Below are positions 44,389 to 53,801 of a DNA stretch of 64,000 nucleotides, piece by piece. This DNA comes from Pseudomonas abietaniphila. GTDB lineage: Bacteria; Pseudomonadota; Gammaproteobacteria; Pseudomonadales; Pseudomonadaceae. The stretch is from the NCBI RefSeq assembly GCF_900100795.1, contig NZ_FNCO01000004.1, positions 124,001 to 188,000 of the forward strand. Direction: 5' to 3'. Made by a program: the position numbers and the translations under genes. The stretch's first letter is position 1. The number at the start of each line of letters is the position of its first letter. The notes below the pieces were generated by a model. The model worked only from the letters and a program-made list of their open reading frames with translations, did not search any database and was not told the origin of the DNA.

Positions 44389-45276
44389 ATGAACCACGAC
44401 GTCATCATCACCTGCGCACTCACCGGTGCTGGCGACACGACCGGGAAAAGCCATCTGGTCCCGATCACCCCGAAACAGATCGCCGCCGCTGCCGTTGAGG
44501 CCGCCAAAGCAGGCGCGACCGTCGTGCATTGTCATGTGCGAGATCCTGAAACCGGCAAGTTCAGCCGCGACGTCGAGCTGTACCGCGAAACCATGGACCG
44601 TATCCGTGAAGCGGACGTCGACATCATCGTCAACCTGACAGCCGGCATGGGCGGCGACCTGGAAATCGGCCCGGGCGAGCGGCCTACCGATTTCGGCCCG
44701 AACACCGACCTGGTCGGCCCTCTTACGCGCCTGGCCCATGTTGAAGCGCTGTTACCGGAAATCTGCACGCTGGACTGCGGCACGCTCAACTTCGGCGACG
44801 GCGACACCATTTATGTGTCCACTCCGGCCCAATTGCGGGCGGGCGCCAAGCGCATTCAGGAACTGGGTGTGAAGGCCGAGCTGGAAATTTTCGACACCGG
44901 TCATCTGTGGTTCGCCAAGCAAATGATGAAAGAAGGCCTGCTGGACAACCCGCTGTTCCAGCTGTGCCTGGGCATTCCGTGGGGCGCACCCGCCGACACC
45001 ACCACCATGAAAGCGATGGTCGACAACCTGCCAGCCGATGTGGTCTGGGCCGGTTTCGGCATCGGTCGCATGCAGATGCCGATGGCAGCACAAGCGGTGC
45101 TGCTGGGCGGCAACGTACGGGTCGGGCTGGAGGACAACATCTGGCTGGATAAGGGCGTGCTGGCGAGCAACGGTGCACTGGTCGAACGCGCCAGCGAAAT
45201 CCTCAGCCGCATGGGCGCACGGGTCATGACCCCTGCCGAAGGCCGCGTGAAGATGGGCCTGAAAAAGCGTTTCTGA
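44389..45276 (+). CDS. cdhC: 3-dehydrocarnitine cleavage enzyme (BKACE/DUF849)
   Basis: A 295-residue beta-keto acid cleavage enzyme of the DUF849 barrel family. It converts dehydrocarnitine and acetyl-CoA to betainyl-CoA and acetoacetate. The zinc-binding pair is in [12 protein letters not shown] (His46, His48). The substrate Glu is in a conserved [13 protein letters not shown] region, and the C-terminal HVR-like block is [22 protein letters not shown]. It is first in the cdhC-cdhA-cdhB run. Confidence 0.94.
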   Translation: MNHDVIITCALTGAGDTTGKSHLVPITPKQIAAAAVEAAKAGATVVHCHVRDPETGKFSRDVELYRETMDRIREADVDIIVNLTAGMGGDLEIGPGERPTDFGPNTDLVGPLTRLAHVEALLPEICTLDCGTLNFGDGDTIYVSTPAQLRAGAKRIQELGVKAELEIFDTGHLWFAKQMMKEGLLDNPLFQLCLGIPWGAPADTTTMKAMVDNLPADVVWAGFGIGRMQMPMAAQAVLLGGNVRVGLEDNIWLDKGVLASNGALVERASEILSRMGARVMTPAEGRVKMGLKKRF

Positions 45277-45295
45277 TCCCACCTAAAACCCCACC

Positions 45296-45445
45296 TTGTA
45301 GGAGCGTGGCTTGTCTCTGGGCCGCATCCGGACGATCTGGCGCGAAGCGGCAGCAATTCCGGCGAATGCGGTATGTCGACATATTCCATTCGCTGGATTT
45401 ACGACCGGTACCCGGCCGATCGCGGGACAAGCCGCGCTCCTACAC
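45296..45445. repeat. Inverted repeat between cdhC and cdhA
   Basis: Ends TTGTAGGAGCGTGGCTTGTC and GACAAGCCGCGCTCCTACA are inverted, about 110 bases apart. The centre holds a second inverted pair (GGCGAATGCGGTATGTCGACA region) and CCGGTACCCGGCCGATCGCGG. Confidence 0.8.
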
Positions 45446-45477
45446 GTTCTCTGTGAACCCATTTGCGAGTAGTCACC

Positions 45478-46443
45478 ATGACCTTCATCACCAACATCAA
45501 AACCTTCGCCGCACTCGGTAGCGGTGTCATCGGCAGCGGCTGGGTGGCTCGCGCCCTCGCCCATGGCCTGGATGTCGTGGCCTGGGACCCGGCGCCGGGC
45601 GCCGAAGCCGCGCTGCGCAAACGCGTTGCCAATGCCTGGCCTGCGCTGGAACACAAAGGCCTGGCCGCCGGCGCGTCGCAGGACCGTCTGCGCTTCGTCA
45701 CGACCATCGAAGAATGTGTGCGTGACGCGGACTTCATTCAGGAAAGTGCCCCGGAGCGTCTGGACCTGAAGCTTGATCTGCACAGCAAGATCAGCGCCGC
45801 AGCAAAGCCGAACGCGATTATTGGCTCCAGCACGTCGGGCCTGCTGCCTTCGGAGTTCTACGAAAGCGCTACCCACCCCGAACGTTGCGTGGTCGGCCAT
45901 CCTTTCAACCCGGTGTACCTGCTGCCATTGGTCGAAGTCGTTGGCGGCAAGAACACCGCGCCTGAGGCCGTTCAGGCGGCGATCAAGGTTTACGAATCGC
46001 TGGGCATGCGCCCCCTGCACGTGCGCAAGGAAGTCCCAGGTTTTATTGCCGACCGTTTGCTGGAAGCGTTGTGGCGTGAGGCCCTGCACCTGGTCAACGA
46101 CGGCGTGGCCACGACCGGAGAGATCGACGATGCCATCCGTTTCGGCGCCGGCCTTCGCTGGTCGTTCATGGGCACTTTCCTGACGTACACGCTGGCCGGC
46201 GGCGACGCTGGCATGCGTCACTTCATGGCGCAATTCGGCCCGGCGCTGCAGTTGCCGTGGACCTACCTGCCAGCGCCGGAACTGACCGACAAGCTGATTG
46301 ACGATGTCGTCGACGGCACCAGCGATCAGCTTGGAACGCACAGCATCTCGGCGCTCGAGCGCTATCGCGATGACTGCCTGCTGGCCGTGCTGGAAGCCGT
46401 GAAAACCACCAAGGCCAAACACGGGATGGCGTTTAGCGACTGA
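45478..46443 (+). CDS. cdhA: L-carnitine dehydrogenase
   Basis: A 321-residue enzyme of the 3-hydroxyacyl-CoA dehydrogenase family that oxidises L-carnitine to 3-dehydrocarnitine with NAD. The NAD fold is [25 protein letters not shown] in part (about residues 13-37). The catalytic region has His in [20 protein letters not shown], and the all-helical C-terminus is typical. The ATG at 45478 is used; the frame 5 codons earlier lacks a site. A repeat of about 150 bases separates it from cdhC. Confidence 0.95.
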   Translation: MTFITNIKTFAALGSGVIGSGWVARALAHGLDVVAWDPAPGAEAALRKRVANAWPALEHKGLAAGASQDRLRFVTTIEECVRDADFIQESAPERLDLKLDLHSKISAAAKPNAIIGSSTSGLLPSEFYESATHPERCVVGHPFNPVYLLPLVEVVGGKNTAPEAVQAAIKVYESLGMRPLHVRKEVPGFIADRLLEALWREALHLVNDGVATTGEIDDAIRFGAGLRWSFMGTFLTYTLAGGDAGMRHFMAQFGPALQLPWTYLPAPELTDKLIDDVVDGTSDQLGTHSISALERYRDDCLLAVLEAVKTTKAKHGMAFSD

Positions 46444-46462
46444 TCCCGCGCGAAATGCCTCT

Positions 46463-46567
46463 GATCGTTCCGCACGCTCCGCGTAGGAATGCAGCCATGG
46501 ACGCCCCGCGTCCCGCATGACGCAGAGCGTCAACCGATACGTGCCCACACAGAGCGTGGGTACGATC
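46463..46567. repeat. Long inverted repeat, 'GATCGTTCCCACGC' family, between cdhA and cdhB
   Basis: Left end GATCGTTCCGCACGCTCCGC and right end GAGCGTGGGTACGATC, diverged relative to the copies at 38072 and 42969. Confidence 0.85.
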
Positions 46568-46591
46568 ATGCTTTAGAAACAGGACATGTCC

Positions 46592-47071
46592 ATGCCCGCA
46601 CTAACCACCTACAAAACCCCAATCCTCGCCGATTGGGTCGATTACAACGGCCATCTTCGCGATGCGTTCTATCTGCTGATCTTCAGCTATGCCACCGATG
46701 CGTTCATGGACCGCATTGGCCTGGCCAGCGATGACCGCGATGCCAGTGGAAATTCGCTGTTCACCCTGGAGGCCCATATCAACTACCTGCACGAAGTGAA
46801 ACTCGGCGAAGACGTTGAAGTGCGCACCCAGATCGTCGCCCAGGACCGCAAGCGCGTTCAGCTCTACCACAGCCTATTCAAGGCCGGTGGCGAGGAAGAA
46901 CTGGCGGCCAGCGATCAAATGCTGCTGCACGTGGATCTCGCTGCGGGTCCCAAATCCACGCCGTTCAGCGAACAGTCGCTGGAAGCGCTGCGTCAGCTCA
47001 CCGAAGCCCAACATGACCAACCGGCTCCCGCTTACGTGGGTCGCGTAATCGGGCTGCCCGCCAAGGCCTGA
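46592..47071 (+). CDS. cdhB: Betainyl-CoA thioesterase (hotdog fold)
   Basis: A 159-residue hotdog-fold thioesterase that releases glycine betaine from betainyl-CoA, finishing carnitine-to-betaine conversion. The family text ILADWVDYNGHLRDAFYLLIF gives the catalytic Asp/Asn loop near residue 17, and HINYLHEVKLGEDVEVRTQI follows. ATG 46592 is preferred because AGGA is 7 bases upstream; ATG 46586 is too close to it. It converges on the MFS gene with a 3-base gap. Confidence 0.9.
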   Translation: MPALTTYKTPILADWVDYNGHLRDAFYLLIFSYATDAFMDRIGLASDDRDASGNSLFTLEAHINYLHEVKLGEDVEVRTQIVAQDRKRVQLYHSLFKAGGEEELAASDQMLLHVDLAAGPKSTPFSEQSLEALRQLTEAQHDQPAPAYVGRVIGLPAKA

Positions 47072-47074
47072 ACC

Positions 47075-48343
47075 TCACGCCACAGCGCGCTTAGCGGTGG
47101 TCGGTGAAGCGACGCTGGCAGTGGGTTCGTCATCCAGCTTAATGAACATCGCCAACACCGGACCCAGCAACACGACAACAATAGATGCACTGAAAGCCGC
47201 CATCCAGTTCGTACCCGTTACGTCCAGCAACCAGCCGATCACCACAGGCGAGACGGCCCCCGCCACCGCCATGCCAAAGAACGTGCACGCGCTGGATGTC
47301 GCCGAATGCTCATGTGACACCTCTGTGCCGATGACCCACAGTGGGGAATCCGCGAGCTCAGAACAGAAGAACGAGAAGCTCAGGCCGGCCGCACAGATAT
47401 AAATGTTCTGAGTGAACATCAACGGAATCAACCCGATGATCGACGCCAGAAAGCCAAAGATAATCAGGTCGCGTCGCGAGCGCAGCTTGTTGCCGGTGAC
47501 CTTGAAGCGCCAGTCCGACAGCATCCCGCCTACCGCTGTGCCTACAGTCCCGCCAAGCAAGACGAACGTTGAAAACAACGCGGTCTTGGACAGGTCCATC
47601 CCGTAACGCTGTGTGAAAAACGACGGAATCCAGTTCAGGAAAAACCACAGCACCCAGCCATGACAAAAGCACGTCGCCGCTGCGGGCCAGACTTTGCGCA
47701 GCATGGTGGGCCAATGCACGGGGGTTGGCGCTTTGACGGGCTCGATGACCACCGCTTCGACCTGTTTCTTCGACTCCCCGAGAATGAAATACATGGCAAA
47801 CATGTACACCAGCGTCAGCACGCCAAGGATGATGAACGCCGCACGCCAGGAGAACTGCAGAATCAGGAACGTGACGATCAGCGGTGCCAGCGCGTTGGCC
47901 AGCCGCCCGGAAGCATGCATGACACCCTGAGCCGTACCGCGTTGCGCGATGGGGATGGCCCTCGCGATCATCCGCGCCGCCGTGGGATAGATCGGCGCTT
48001 CACCAATACCGACGACGAAACGGGCAATCACCAGGATGACCAAGCCACTGACCAGACCCGTGGCGATGGTCGCCACCGACCAGATCACGCCGTACAACAG
48101 CATCGCTTTACGTGAACCGATCCGGTCGCTCAGCCAGCCGCCAGGAATCATGAAACAGCTGTAGGCGACCGCAAAGGCCGAGAACATCATGCCCAGGTTG
48201 GTATTGCTGAAGCCCAGCTCCTTGCTGATGGTGGGAGCGGCGACCGCAAGGTTCGTGCGGTCGACATACATGATGAAAGCCATGACGCAGAGCAACACGA
48301 ACGTCAGTGTTGCCCTGCGCTTCTGCGCATGAGTCGGTAACAT
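47075..48343 (-). CDS. MFS transporter, anion:cation symporter (ACS) type
   Basis: A 422-residue transporter with 12 predicted helices. Loop motif GWLSDRIGSRKAML lies between helices 2 and 3, and the ACS-family opening is MAFIMYVDRTNLAVAAPTISKELGFS. These usually import organic acids such as galactarate, tartrate or phthalate with protons. The ATG at 48343 follows AGGTGG; the GTG three codons earlier is rejected. It is on the same strand as the dehalogenase-like and PdxA2 genes, probably bringing in their starting compound. Confidence 0.92.
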   Translation of the reverse strand: MLPTHAQKRRATLTFVLLCVMAFIMYVDRTNLAVAAPTISKELGFSNTNLGMMFSAFAVAYSCFMIPGGWLSDRIGSRKAMLLYGVIWSVATIATGLVSGLVILVIARFVVGIGEAPIYPTAARMIARAIPIAQRGTAQGVMHASGRLANALAPLIVTFLILQFSWRAAFIILGVLTLVYMFAMYFILGESKKQVEAVVIEPVKAPTPVHWPTMLRKVWPAAATCFCHGWVLWFFLNWIPSFFTQRYGMDLSKTALFSTFVLLGGTVGTAVGGMLSDWRFKVTGNKLRSRRDLIIFGFLASIIGLIPLMFTQNIYICAAGLSFSFFCSELADSPLWVIGTEVSHEHSATSSACTFFGMAVAGAVSPVVIGWLLDVTGTNWMAAFSASIVVVLLGPVLAMFIKLDDEPTASVASPTTAKRAVA

Positions 48344-48434
48344 TTTATCCACCTGTTCTTATCTTTATCGTGGAACGAGCAGTCCGTTCGGACCGCTCGC
48401 GTCGCTAATTCGTACAGGGAACCTGTACCGCGAC

Positions 48435-49313
48435 TTACTTGAAGAAGCCCTGGAGCACTTCATAGGTTTCGTCAGGGCATTCTTCCTGCAGGTAGTGACC
48501 TGAGGGCACTGTGGCCGTCTGCACGATGTTGGTCGCGTAACGGCTCCAGACTTCTGCGGCGTTGTGGTTACGGCCCACCCCGTCTTTTTCGCCCCAGAGA
48601 ATCAACGCCGGGGTGTCGACACGACGACCTGAGTCGAAGTCAGCGGTGTCCATGTCCAGATCGATGCCGAACGTGGCCCGGTAGTCTTCGCACATGGCGT
48701 GGGTGGTCGCCGGATTCTTGATGCAGCGAATGTAATCGGCCAGCGCCTCGGGCCCGAAAAAGGCGGTTCCCTGGGCGGTTTTCGACAGTTTGCGCAGAAT
48801 GAAGAACTCAGGATCGGCGTCCATCATCCGCTCAGGCGTCGGCGCATCCTGGGTCATGAAGAACCAGTGCCAGGAGAATTTCGCCCACTGACGCGTGACG
48901 TTATTGAGCAGGTGATGCTGCGGCAGCATGTCGACGAAGCCGGCCTTGAGTACTTTTTCTGGATGATCCAGGCACATGCGGTGCAGCACGCGGGCGCCAC
49001 GGTCGTGCCCGGCCGCATTGAACCGCTCGAAGCCAAGCGACTGCATCACTTCGACCTGATCCTGCGCCATGGCGCGGAACGAATAATCAGAGTGATCACC
49101 GCCGCCCTCGGGCTTGGAGCTGTCGCCGTAGCCACGCAGGTCGGTGCACACCACGGTGAAGTCCTTCGCCAGACGTGGTGCGATTTTGTGCCAGGACAGG
49201 TGGTTAAACGGGTTGCCGTGCATCAGCAACAGCGGAGGACCCTCGCCGCCGACGACGGTTACGATCTCGGCGCCGCTGGTTTTGACGGTGGTTTTGGTGA
49301 AATTCTCGAACAT
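48435..49313 (-). CDS. Alpha/beta hydrolase resembling fluoroacetate/haloacetate dehalogenases
   Basis: A 292-residue hydrolase with the dehalogenase pattern rather than a serine hydrolase one. The nucleophile elbow is AGHDRGAR (Asp104, Arg105, Arg108). His149-Trp150 and Tyr211 (CEDYRA) match the halide-binding trio of fluoroacetate dehalogenase. The catalytic His is His273 (SGHYLQEE), and the oxyanion loop is HGNPFNHLSWHKI. Family members cleave C-F or C-Cl bonds in haloacetates; some act on epoxides. It lies between the MFS and pdxA2 genes. The substrate is inferred, not shown. Confidence 0.85.
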   Translation of the reverse strand: MFENFTKTTVKTSGAEIVTVVGGEGPPLLLMHGNPFNHLSWHKIAPRLAKDFTVVCTDLRGYGDSSKPEGGGDHSDYSFRAMAQDQVEVMQSLGFERFNAAGHDRGARVLHRMCLDHPEKVLKAGFVDMLPQHHLLNNVTRQWAKFSWHWFFMTQDAPTPERMMDADPEFFILRKLSKTAQGTAFFGPEALADYIRCIKNPATTHAMCEDYRATFGIDLDMDTADFDSGRRVDTPALILWGEKDGVGRNHNAAEVWSRYATNIVQTATVPSGHYLQEECPDETYEVLQGFFK

Positions 49314-49389
49314 GTCGCCAGCCTCTTCTTATCGATTTTATGCTTGGGTACGAACGTCCTTTTCTGCGGGAAGCATTCCTTGTCTCGGT

Positions 49390-50409
49390 CTAGGCAGTCG
49401 CCACTTCACGTTTGTGTTTGCGTGCCGCAGCGTTGTCTGTCGCGACCCTGAAGGCAGCGGCCATCGCGCCCACGTCCGCCTTGCCGGTGCCGACGATGTC
49501 GTAGGCCACGCCGTGGGCCGGGGTCGCGTAAACGGTTTTGAGGCCGCCGGTCAGCGTCACGCCCTGGGAGAAACCCAGTAGCTTGGTCGCGATCTGCCCC
49601 TGATCGTGGTACATGATCACCACGGCATCGAAGTCGCCGTTTCGCGCCTTGATGAATACCGTGTCCGACGGAAACGGGCCTTCGCTGGCCAATCCCTTGG
49701 CGCGCAGTTTTTCCAGCGTCGGGCGGATGATCGTGATCTCTTCGTCGCCGAACAGGCCGTTTTCGCCATTGTGCGGATTGAGCGCCGCCACGCCGATGCG
49801 CGGCGCCGGGTTGCCCAGCGCACGCAAGGTGTCGTGGGCCAGCTGCAGCGCGCCTTCGATGCGGTCCGGCTGGACCATATCAACGGCTTTGCGTAAGGCA
49901 ACGTGCGAGGTCACGCGAAAGGTCGAGAACTGCGGGATGATATTGACTTCACCGAAGTAGCCGACATGATCGGTCCAGGCTGCGAACATCTGGTGCTCGT
50001 CGTGGTAGTTCCAGCCGCCGCGATGCAGACCGGCCTTGTTCAGCGGCGCGAAGCAGATGCCGTCCAGCTCTCCGGCGAGTGCCAGGTCGGTCATGATTTT
50101 CAAGGTTTCGCCGGTCAGGCGGCCGGACTCGGCGCTGACCTGCCCCCGCTCGAACAACGAGGGGTCGACGTTGTGCAGGTCCAGCAAGGGAACGGCTTCG
50201 CCGGCGTGGTCGGCTTCGCTCAACGTGGAGATTTTGACGTACGGAAGGGTCAGGCCAGCATCGCGCATGCCGAGCTTCAGCACGCGCTCGTCACCGATGA
50301 TCACGACGTCAGCCCGTTCACGTGCCTGGGGTGTCGAGAGCAGTTTGACCACCAGCTCAGGGCCGATGCCTGTGACATCACCGAGCATTAGTCCAATCAG
50401 AGGCTTCAT
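49390..50409 (-). CDS. pdxA2: PdxA2-type 4-hydroxythreonine-4-phosphate dehydrogenase family protein
   Basis: A 339-residue NAD-dependent metal dehydrogenase of the PdxA family. It opens with the family GDVTGIGPELVVKLL, and metal His are in FRVTSHVALRKAV, LNPHNGENG and MYHDQGQI. PdxA2 proteins lie in catabolic loci, oxidising phosphorylated four-carbon acids such as threonate or erythronate 4-phosphate; they are not in vitamin B6 synthesis. A matching DUF1537 kinase is not present in the window, so the substrate is open. It is probably the first gene of the three-gene minus-strand group with the dehalogenase and MFS genes. Confidence 0.9.
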   Translation of the reverse strand: MKPLIGLMLGDVTGIGPELVVKLLSTPQARERADVVIIGDERVLKLGMRDAGLTLPYVKISTLSEADHAGEAVPLLDLHNVDPSLFERGQVSAESGRLTGETLKIMTDLALAGELDGICFAPLNKAGLHRGGWNYHDEHQMFAAWTDHVGYFGEVNIIPQFSTFRVTSHVALRKAVDMVQPDRIEGALQLAHDTLRALGNPAPRIGVAALNPHNGENGLFGDEEITIIRPTLEKLRAKGLASEGPFPSDTVFIKARNGDFDAVVIMYHDQGQIATKLLGFSQGVTLTGGLKTVYATPAHGVAYDIVGTGKADVGAMAAAFRVATDNAAARKHKREVATA

Positions 50410-50554
50410 CAGGTGTTTCTCCGGTCAGGGGTGTTGTTCTTGTGGTGGCCCCCATCCTATTCCTGCCTCGATTCACAACAACGTGCAAACCGTGGGTGGC
50501 CAATTCACGGAATGTGGTTTCAAGATGTTTCACAACAGGTCTATAGGCTCCCCT

Positions 50555-50646
50555 CTGTGGGAGCGAATTCATTCGCGATGCTTACCTAAAGGCGACACCT
50601 CTCTGTCGGCTGTACCGGCTCATCGCGAATGAATTCGCTCCCACAG
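50555..50646. repeat. REP-type palindrome, 'CTGTGGGAGCGAATT' family
   Basis: Perfect ends CTGTGGGAGCGAATTCATTC and GAATGAATTCGCTCCCACAG, the best-preserved copy in the window. It lies downstream of fba and upstream of pdxA2. Confidence 0.93.
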
Positions 50647-50695
50647 CTAGAGCCTGGCCTCCCCCGAAATCGAGCTCCCACAGAATCCCGGGCAC

Positions 50696-50725
50696 AAAAA
50701 AGCCCGCATCACTGCGGGCTTTCTG
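50696..50725 (-). terminator. Rho-independent terminator after fba
   Basis: Stem AGCCCGCA/TGCGGGCT with loop TCAC, flanked by A5 on the left (T-run on the minus strand) and TTTCTG on the right. It ends the epd-pgk-fba transcript. Confidence 0.9.
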
Positions 50726-50751
50726 TTTTCGGCTGACCGATCAATTCACGA

Positions 50752-51816
50752 TCAGTTGACCTTGGCGTTCAACTCACCTTTGGCGTAACGCTCGAACATC
50801 TTCTCCAGGGAGATCGGTTTGATCTTGGAGGCGTTGCCGGCGGTGCCGAAGGCTTCGTAACGGGCGATGCAGACGTCGCGCATGGCGGTGACGGTTTGCG
50901 CCAGGTATTTACGCGGGTCGAACTCGCTCGGGTTCTGGGCCATGAACCTACGGATGGCACCGGTGGACGCCAGACGCAGGTCGGTGTCGATGTTGACCTT
51001 GCGCACGCCGTGCTTGATGCCTTCAACGATCTCTTCGACCGGTACACCGTAGGTTTCTTTGATGTCGCCGCCGAACTCGTTGATGATTTTCAGCCATTCC
51101 TGTGGAACGGACGACGAACCGTGCATCACCAGGTGAGTGTTAGGGATGCGCTTGTGGATCTCTTTGATGCGCTCGATCGCCAGGATGTCGCCGGTCGGCG
51201 GCTTGGTGAACTTGTATGCACCGTGGCTGGTACCGATGGCGATGGCCAGGGCATCCACCTGAGTCTTCTTCACGAAGTCAGCGGCTTCTTCCGGATCGGT
51301 CAGCATCTGGCTGTGGTCCAGAACGCCTTCAGCGCCAACGCCGTCTTCTTCACCGGCCATGCCGGTTTCCAGCGAACCCAGAACACCCAGCTCACCTTCC
51401 ACCGAAACGCCACAGGCGTGAGCCATGGCAACGGTTTCCTGAGTGACGCGCACGTTGTACTCGTAGTCCGCCGGGCTCTTGCCGTCTTCGCGCAGCGAGC
51501 CGTCCATCATCACCGAGCTGAAGCCCAGTTGAATCGAACGCTGGCAAATGGCAGGGCTGGTGCCGTGGTCCTGGTGCATGACCACCGGGATGTGCGGGAA
51601 TTCTTCGATTGCCGCCAGGATCAGGTGGCGCAGGAACGGCGCACCGGCGTATTTACGCGCACCGGCCGAAGCCTGAACGATCACCGGGGAATCGGTCTTG
51701 TCGGCCGCTTCCATAATGGCGCGCATCTGTTCCAGGTTGTTCACGTTGAATGCAGGAACGCCGTAGCCGAATTCGGCGGCGTGGTCCAACATCTGGCGCA
51801 TGCTGATAAGTGCCAT
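50752..51816 (-). CDS. fba: Class II fructose-1,6-bisphosphate aldolase
   Basis: A 354-residue zinc aldolase of gluconeogenesis and the pentose route. Zinc ligands are visible in MHQDHGTSP (His/Asp) and in [23 protein letters not shown] (His). GAGAG precedes the ATG at 51816, and the earlier open frame has no site. It is the last gene of a group with epd and pgk; two small lipoprotein genes sit between pgk and fba. Confidence 0.96.
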   Translation of the reverse strand: MALISMRQMLDHAAEFGYGVPAFNVNNLEQMRAIMEAADKTDSPVIVQASAGARKYAGAPFLRHLILAAIEEFPHIPVVMHQDHGTSPAICQRSIQLGFSSVMMDGSLREDGKSPADYEYNVRVTQETVAMAHACGVSVEGELGVLGSLETGMAGEEDGVGAEGVLDHSQMLTDPEEAADFVKKTQVDALAIAIGTSHGAYKFTKPPTGDILAIERIKEIHKRIPNTHLVMHGSSSVPQEWLKIINEFGGDIKETYGVPVEEIVEGIKHGVRKVNIDTDLRLASTGAIRRFMAQNPSEFDPRKYLAQTVTAMRDVCIARYEAFGTAGNASKIKPISLEKMFERYAKGELNAKVN

Positions 51817-51940
51817 TGTCTGTCTCTCTCCCGGTAGGGTCGTTAATCGTGCGTGCCTGCCGTGTCGGCGGCTATTCAAATTATAGGGGCGTAATCCATG
51901 ATCACCGCCCGGTGTTGCATCGGCCGAGCCGCCTGGCCCG

Positions 51941-52264
51941 TTAAGGCGCCTTGCAGCCGCGACCGATCAAATCGTTGGTAGCGTCCCAGTAAACCAGGCC
52001 TTCGCTGCCCTTGTTGTCGAACGCCAGCACACCGTTGCTGTACAACGCGCCGGATGCACCGGGCGCTGCTTGCAGACGGAAGACCTGCTCGCTCTGATTC
52101 AAGCGCACGTCCACCTCTTTGTTCGCTGGATCCGCATACCGCCAGTAAATCTCCGCTTTGCTGTCACAGACCCAGTGGGTCCAGCCCGCAACCGGTTCAG
52201 AAGCCTTCATGCTGGCGCAACCGCCCAGCAGCATCAGTGTCGCAAGGGCAATCAAGCCTTTCAT
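51941..52264 (-). CDS. MliC-like lipoprotein (c-type lysozyme inhibitor family)
   Basis: A 107-residue lipoprotein with signal and lipobox ([10 protein letters not shown]). A compact MliC-type barrel follows: [24 protein letters not shown]-like strand region, [19 protein letters not shown] and a final Cys in IGRGCKAP that can pair with VCDS. AGGAG is 5 bases before the ATG at 52264. It is the second small envelope protein inside the pgk-fba stretch. An inhibitory role against lysozyme is from family only. Confidence 0.85.
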   Translation of the reverse strand: MKGLIALATLMLLGGCASMKASEPVAGWTHWVCDSKAEIYWRYADPANKEVDVRLNQSEQVFRLQAAPGASGALYSNGVLAFDNKGSEGLVYWDATNDLIGRGCKAP

Positions 52265-52364
52265 TACCACTCCTGGATCCCCTGCGAAGCGTGACGCGTG
52301 TCAGTCACTTCGATACCCAGGGGCAGTTCTGTTTCAGATGTTCCGGTACGCCGTCAGTTCAGAT

Positions 52365-52592
52365 TCAGCGACAGGCAACCGGTCCGACAGCGGGCATGAA
52401 CTCGTATTTTTCCCAGACCTCAGGACCGCCGCGCTTGTAAACGATCGGTACGGTTTCAGCCTGCCAGCCAGCCTGATAGCAGCTGACCTGAAGCAGGTCG
52501 GGCGCGGTGCCAGACGCCGCTTGCGCTTCAGGCTTGCTCGCACAACCGACCAATAAACCCGCCATGATCAACAGCGGTAATGGCTTGAGCAT
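52365..52592 (-). CDS. Small lipoprotein (75 aa), hypothetical
   Basis: It starts MLKPLPLLIMAGLLVGC with a lipobox (LVGC), then a short mature domain with a Cys in QVSCYQAGW and another near the end (GPVACR) that may form a disulfide. GGGGAG lies 4 bases before the ATG. It begins 28 bases after pgk, so it is probably co-transcribed. The longer open frame in this position is pgk antisense-frame text and is not used. Confidence 0.78.
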   Translation of the reverse strand: MLKPLPLLIMAGLLVGCASKPEAQAASGTAPDLLQVSCYQAGWQAETVPIVYKRGGPEVWEKYEFMPAVGPVACR

Positions 52593-52620
52593 CTCACTCC
52601 CCTTCACCCTGACCTGACAT

Positions 52621-53784
52621 TCAGGCCTTGGCGCGTTGTTCCAGAACTTCCACGGCAGGCAATACCTTGCCCTCGACGAACTCGAGGAACGCGCCGCCAC
52701 CGGTGGAAATGTAGGAGATCTTCTCGCCCACACCGTATTTGTCGATTGCAGCCAGGGTGTCGCCGCCGCCTGCGATGGAAAACGCAGGGCTTTCGGCAAT
52801 CGCTTGCGCCAGCACCTTGGTGCCGTTGCCGAACTGGTCAAATTCAAACACGCCGACCGGACCGTTCCACAGAATAGTCTTGGAAGATTTCAACAAGTCG
52901 GCGAAATGCGCGGCAGTTTTCGGGCCAATGTCCAGAATCATGTCGTCATCGGCAACGTCAGCAATCAGCTTGACTGTGGCTTCTGCATCTTCGGCGAATT
53001 TCTTGGCGACCACGACGTCGACTGGCAACGGAACGCTGACTTTCGCGGCAATGGCGCGGGCAGTGTCCAGCAGGTCCGGCTCATACAGCGACTTGCCAAC
53101 CGGGTGGCCGGCAGCGGCCAGGAAGGTGTTGGCGATACCGCCACCGACGATCAGTTGATCGCAGATCTGGCTCAGGCTGTTCAGCACGTCCAGCTTGGTG
53201 GAAACCTTGGAACCGGCAACGATCGCGGCCATCGGCTTGGCGGGTTTGCCCAGCGCCTTGCCCAGTGCGTCCAGTTCGGTCGCCAGCAGTGGGCCTGCTG
53301 CCGCCACTTTGGCGAACTTGGCAACGCCATGGGTCGAGCCCTCGGCGCGGTGAGCAGTGCCGAAGGCGTCCATCACGAACACGTCGCACAGGGCGGCGTA
53401 CTTCTGCGCCAGGTCGTCGGCGTTTTTCTTCTCGCCCTTGTTGAAGCGCACGTTTTCGAACAGCACGATGTCGCCCGCTTTCACCTCGACGCCATCCAGG
53501 TACTCGGCCACCAGCGGCACTTCACGCCCCAATGCCTTGCTCAGGTAGTCGGCGACCGGCTTGAGGCTGTTCTCGGCAGAAAACTCACCCTCGGTCGGAC
53601 GACCCAGGTGCGAGCACACCATGACGGCGGCGCCCTTTTCCAGCGCCAGCTTGATGGTCGGCAGCGAAGCAAGAATACGTGCGTCGCTGGTGACGACACC
53701 GTCCTTGACCGGGACGTTGAGGTCTTCGCGAATCAGTACACGCTTACCTTGCAGATCGAGGTCGGTCATCTTCAACACGGTCAT
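52621..53784 (-). CDS. pgk: Phosphoglycerate kinase
   Basis: The 387-residue glycolytic kinase moving phosphate between 1,3-bisphosphoglycerate and ATP. The substrate domain has [14 protein letters not shown] (about residues 15-28) and [13 protein letters not shown]. The nucleotide domain has [19 protein letters not shown] and the C-terminal [16 protein letters not shown]. Length is standard. It follows epd by 17 bases. Confidence 0.97.
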   Translation of the reverse strand: MTVLKMTDLDLQGKRVLIREDLNVPVKDGVVTSDARILASLPTIKLALEKGAAVMVCSHLGRPTEGEFSAENSLKPVADYLSKALGREVPLVAEYLDGVEVKAGDIVLFENVRFNKGEKKNADDLAQKYAALCDVFVMDAFGTAHRAEGSTHGVAKFAKVAAAGPLLATELDALGKALGKPAKPMAAIVAGSKVSTKLDVLNSLSQICDQLIVGGGIANTFLAAAGHPVGKSLYEPDLLDTARAIAAKVSVPLPVDVVVAKKFAEDAEATVKLIADVADDDMILDIGPKTAAHFADLLKSSKTILWNGPVGVFEFDQFGNGTKVLAQAIAESPAFSIAGGGDTLAAIDKYGVGEKISYISTGGGAFLEFVEGKVLPAVEVLEQRAKA

Positions 53785-53801
53785 GAGGCGTTCCCTGTTT
53801 T

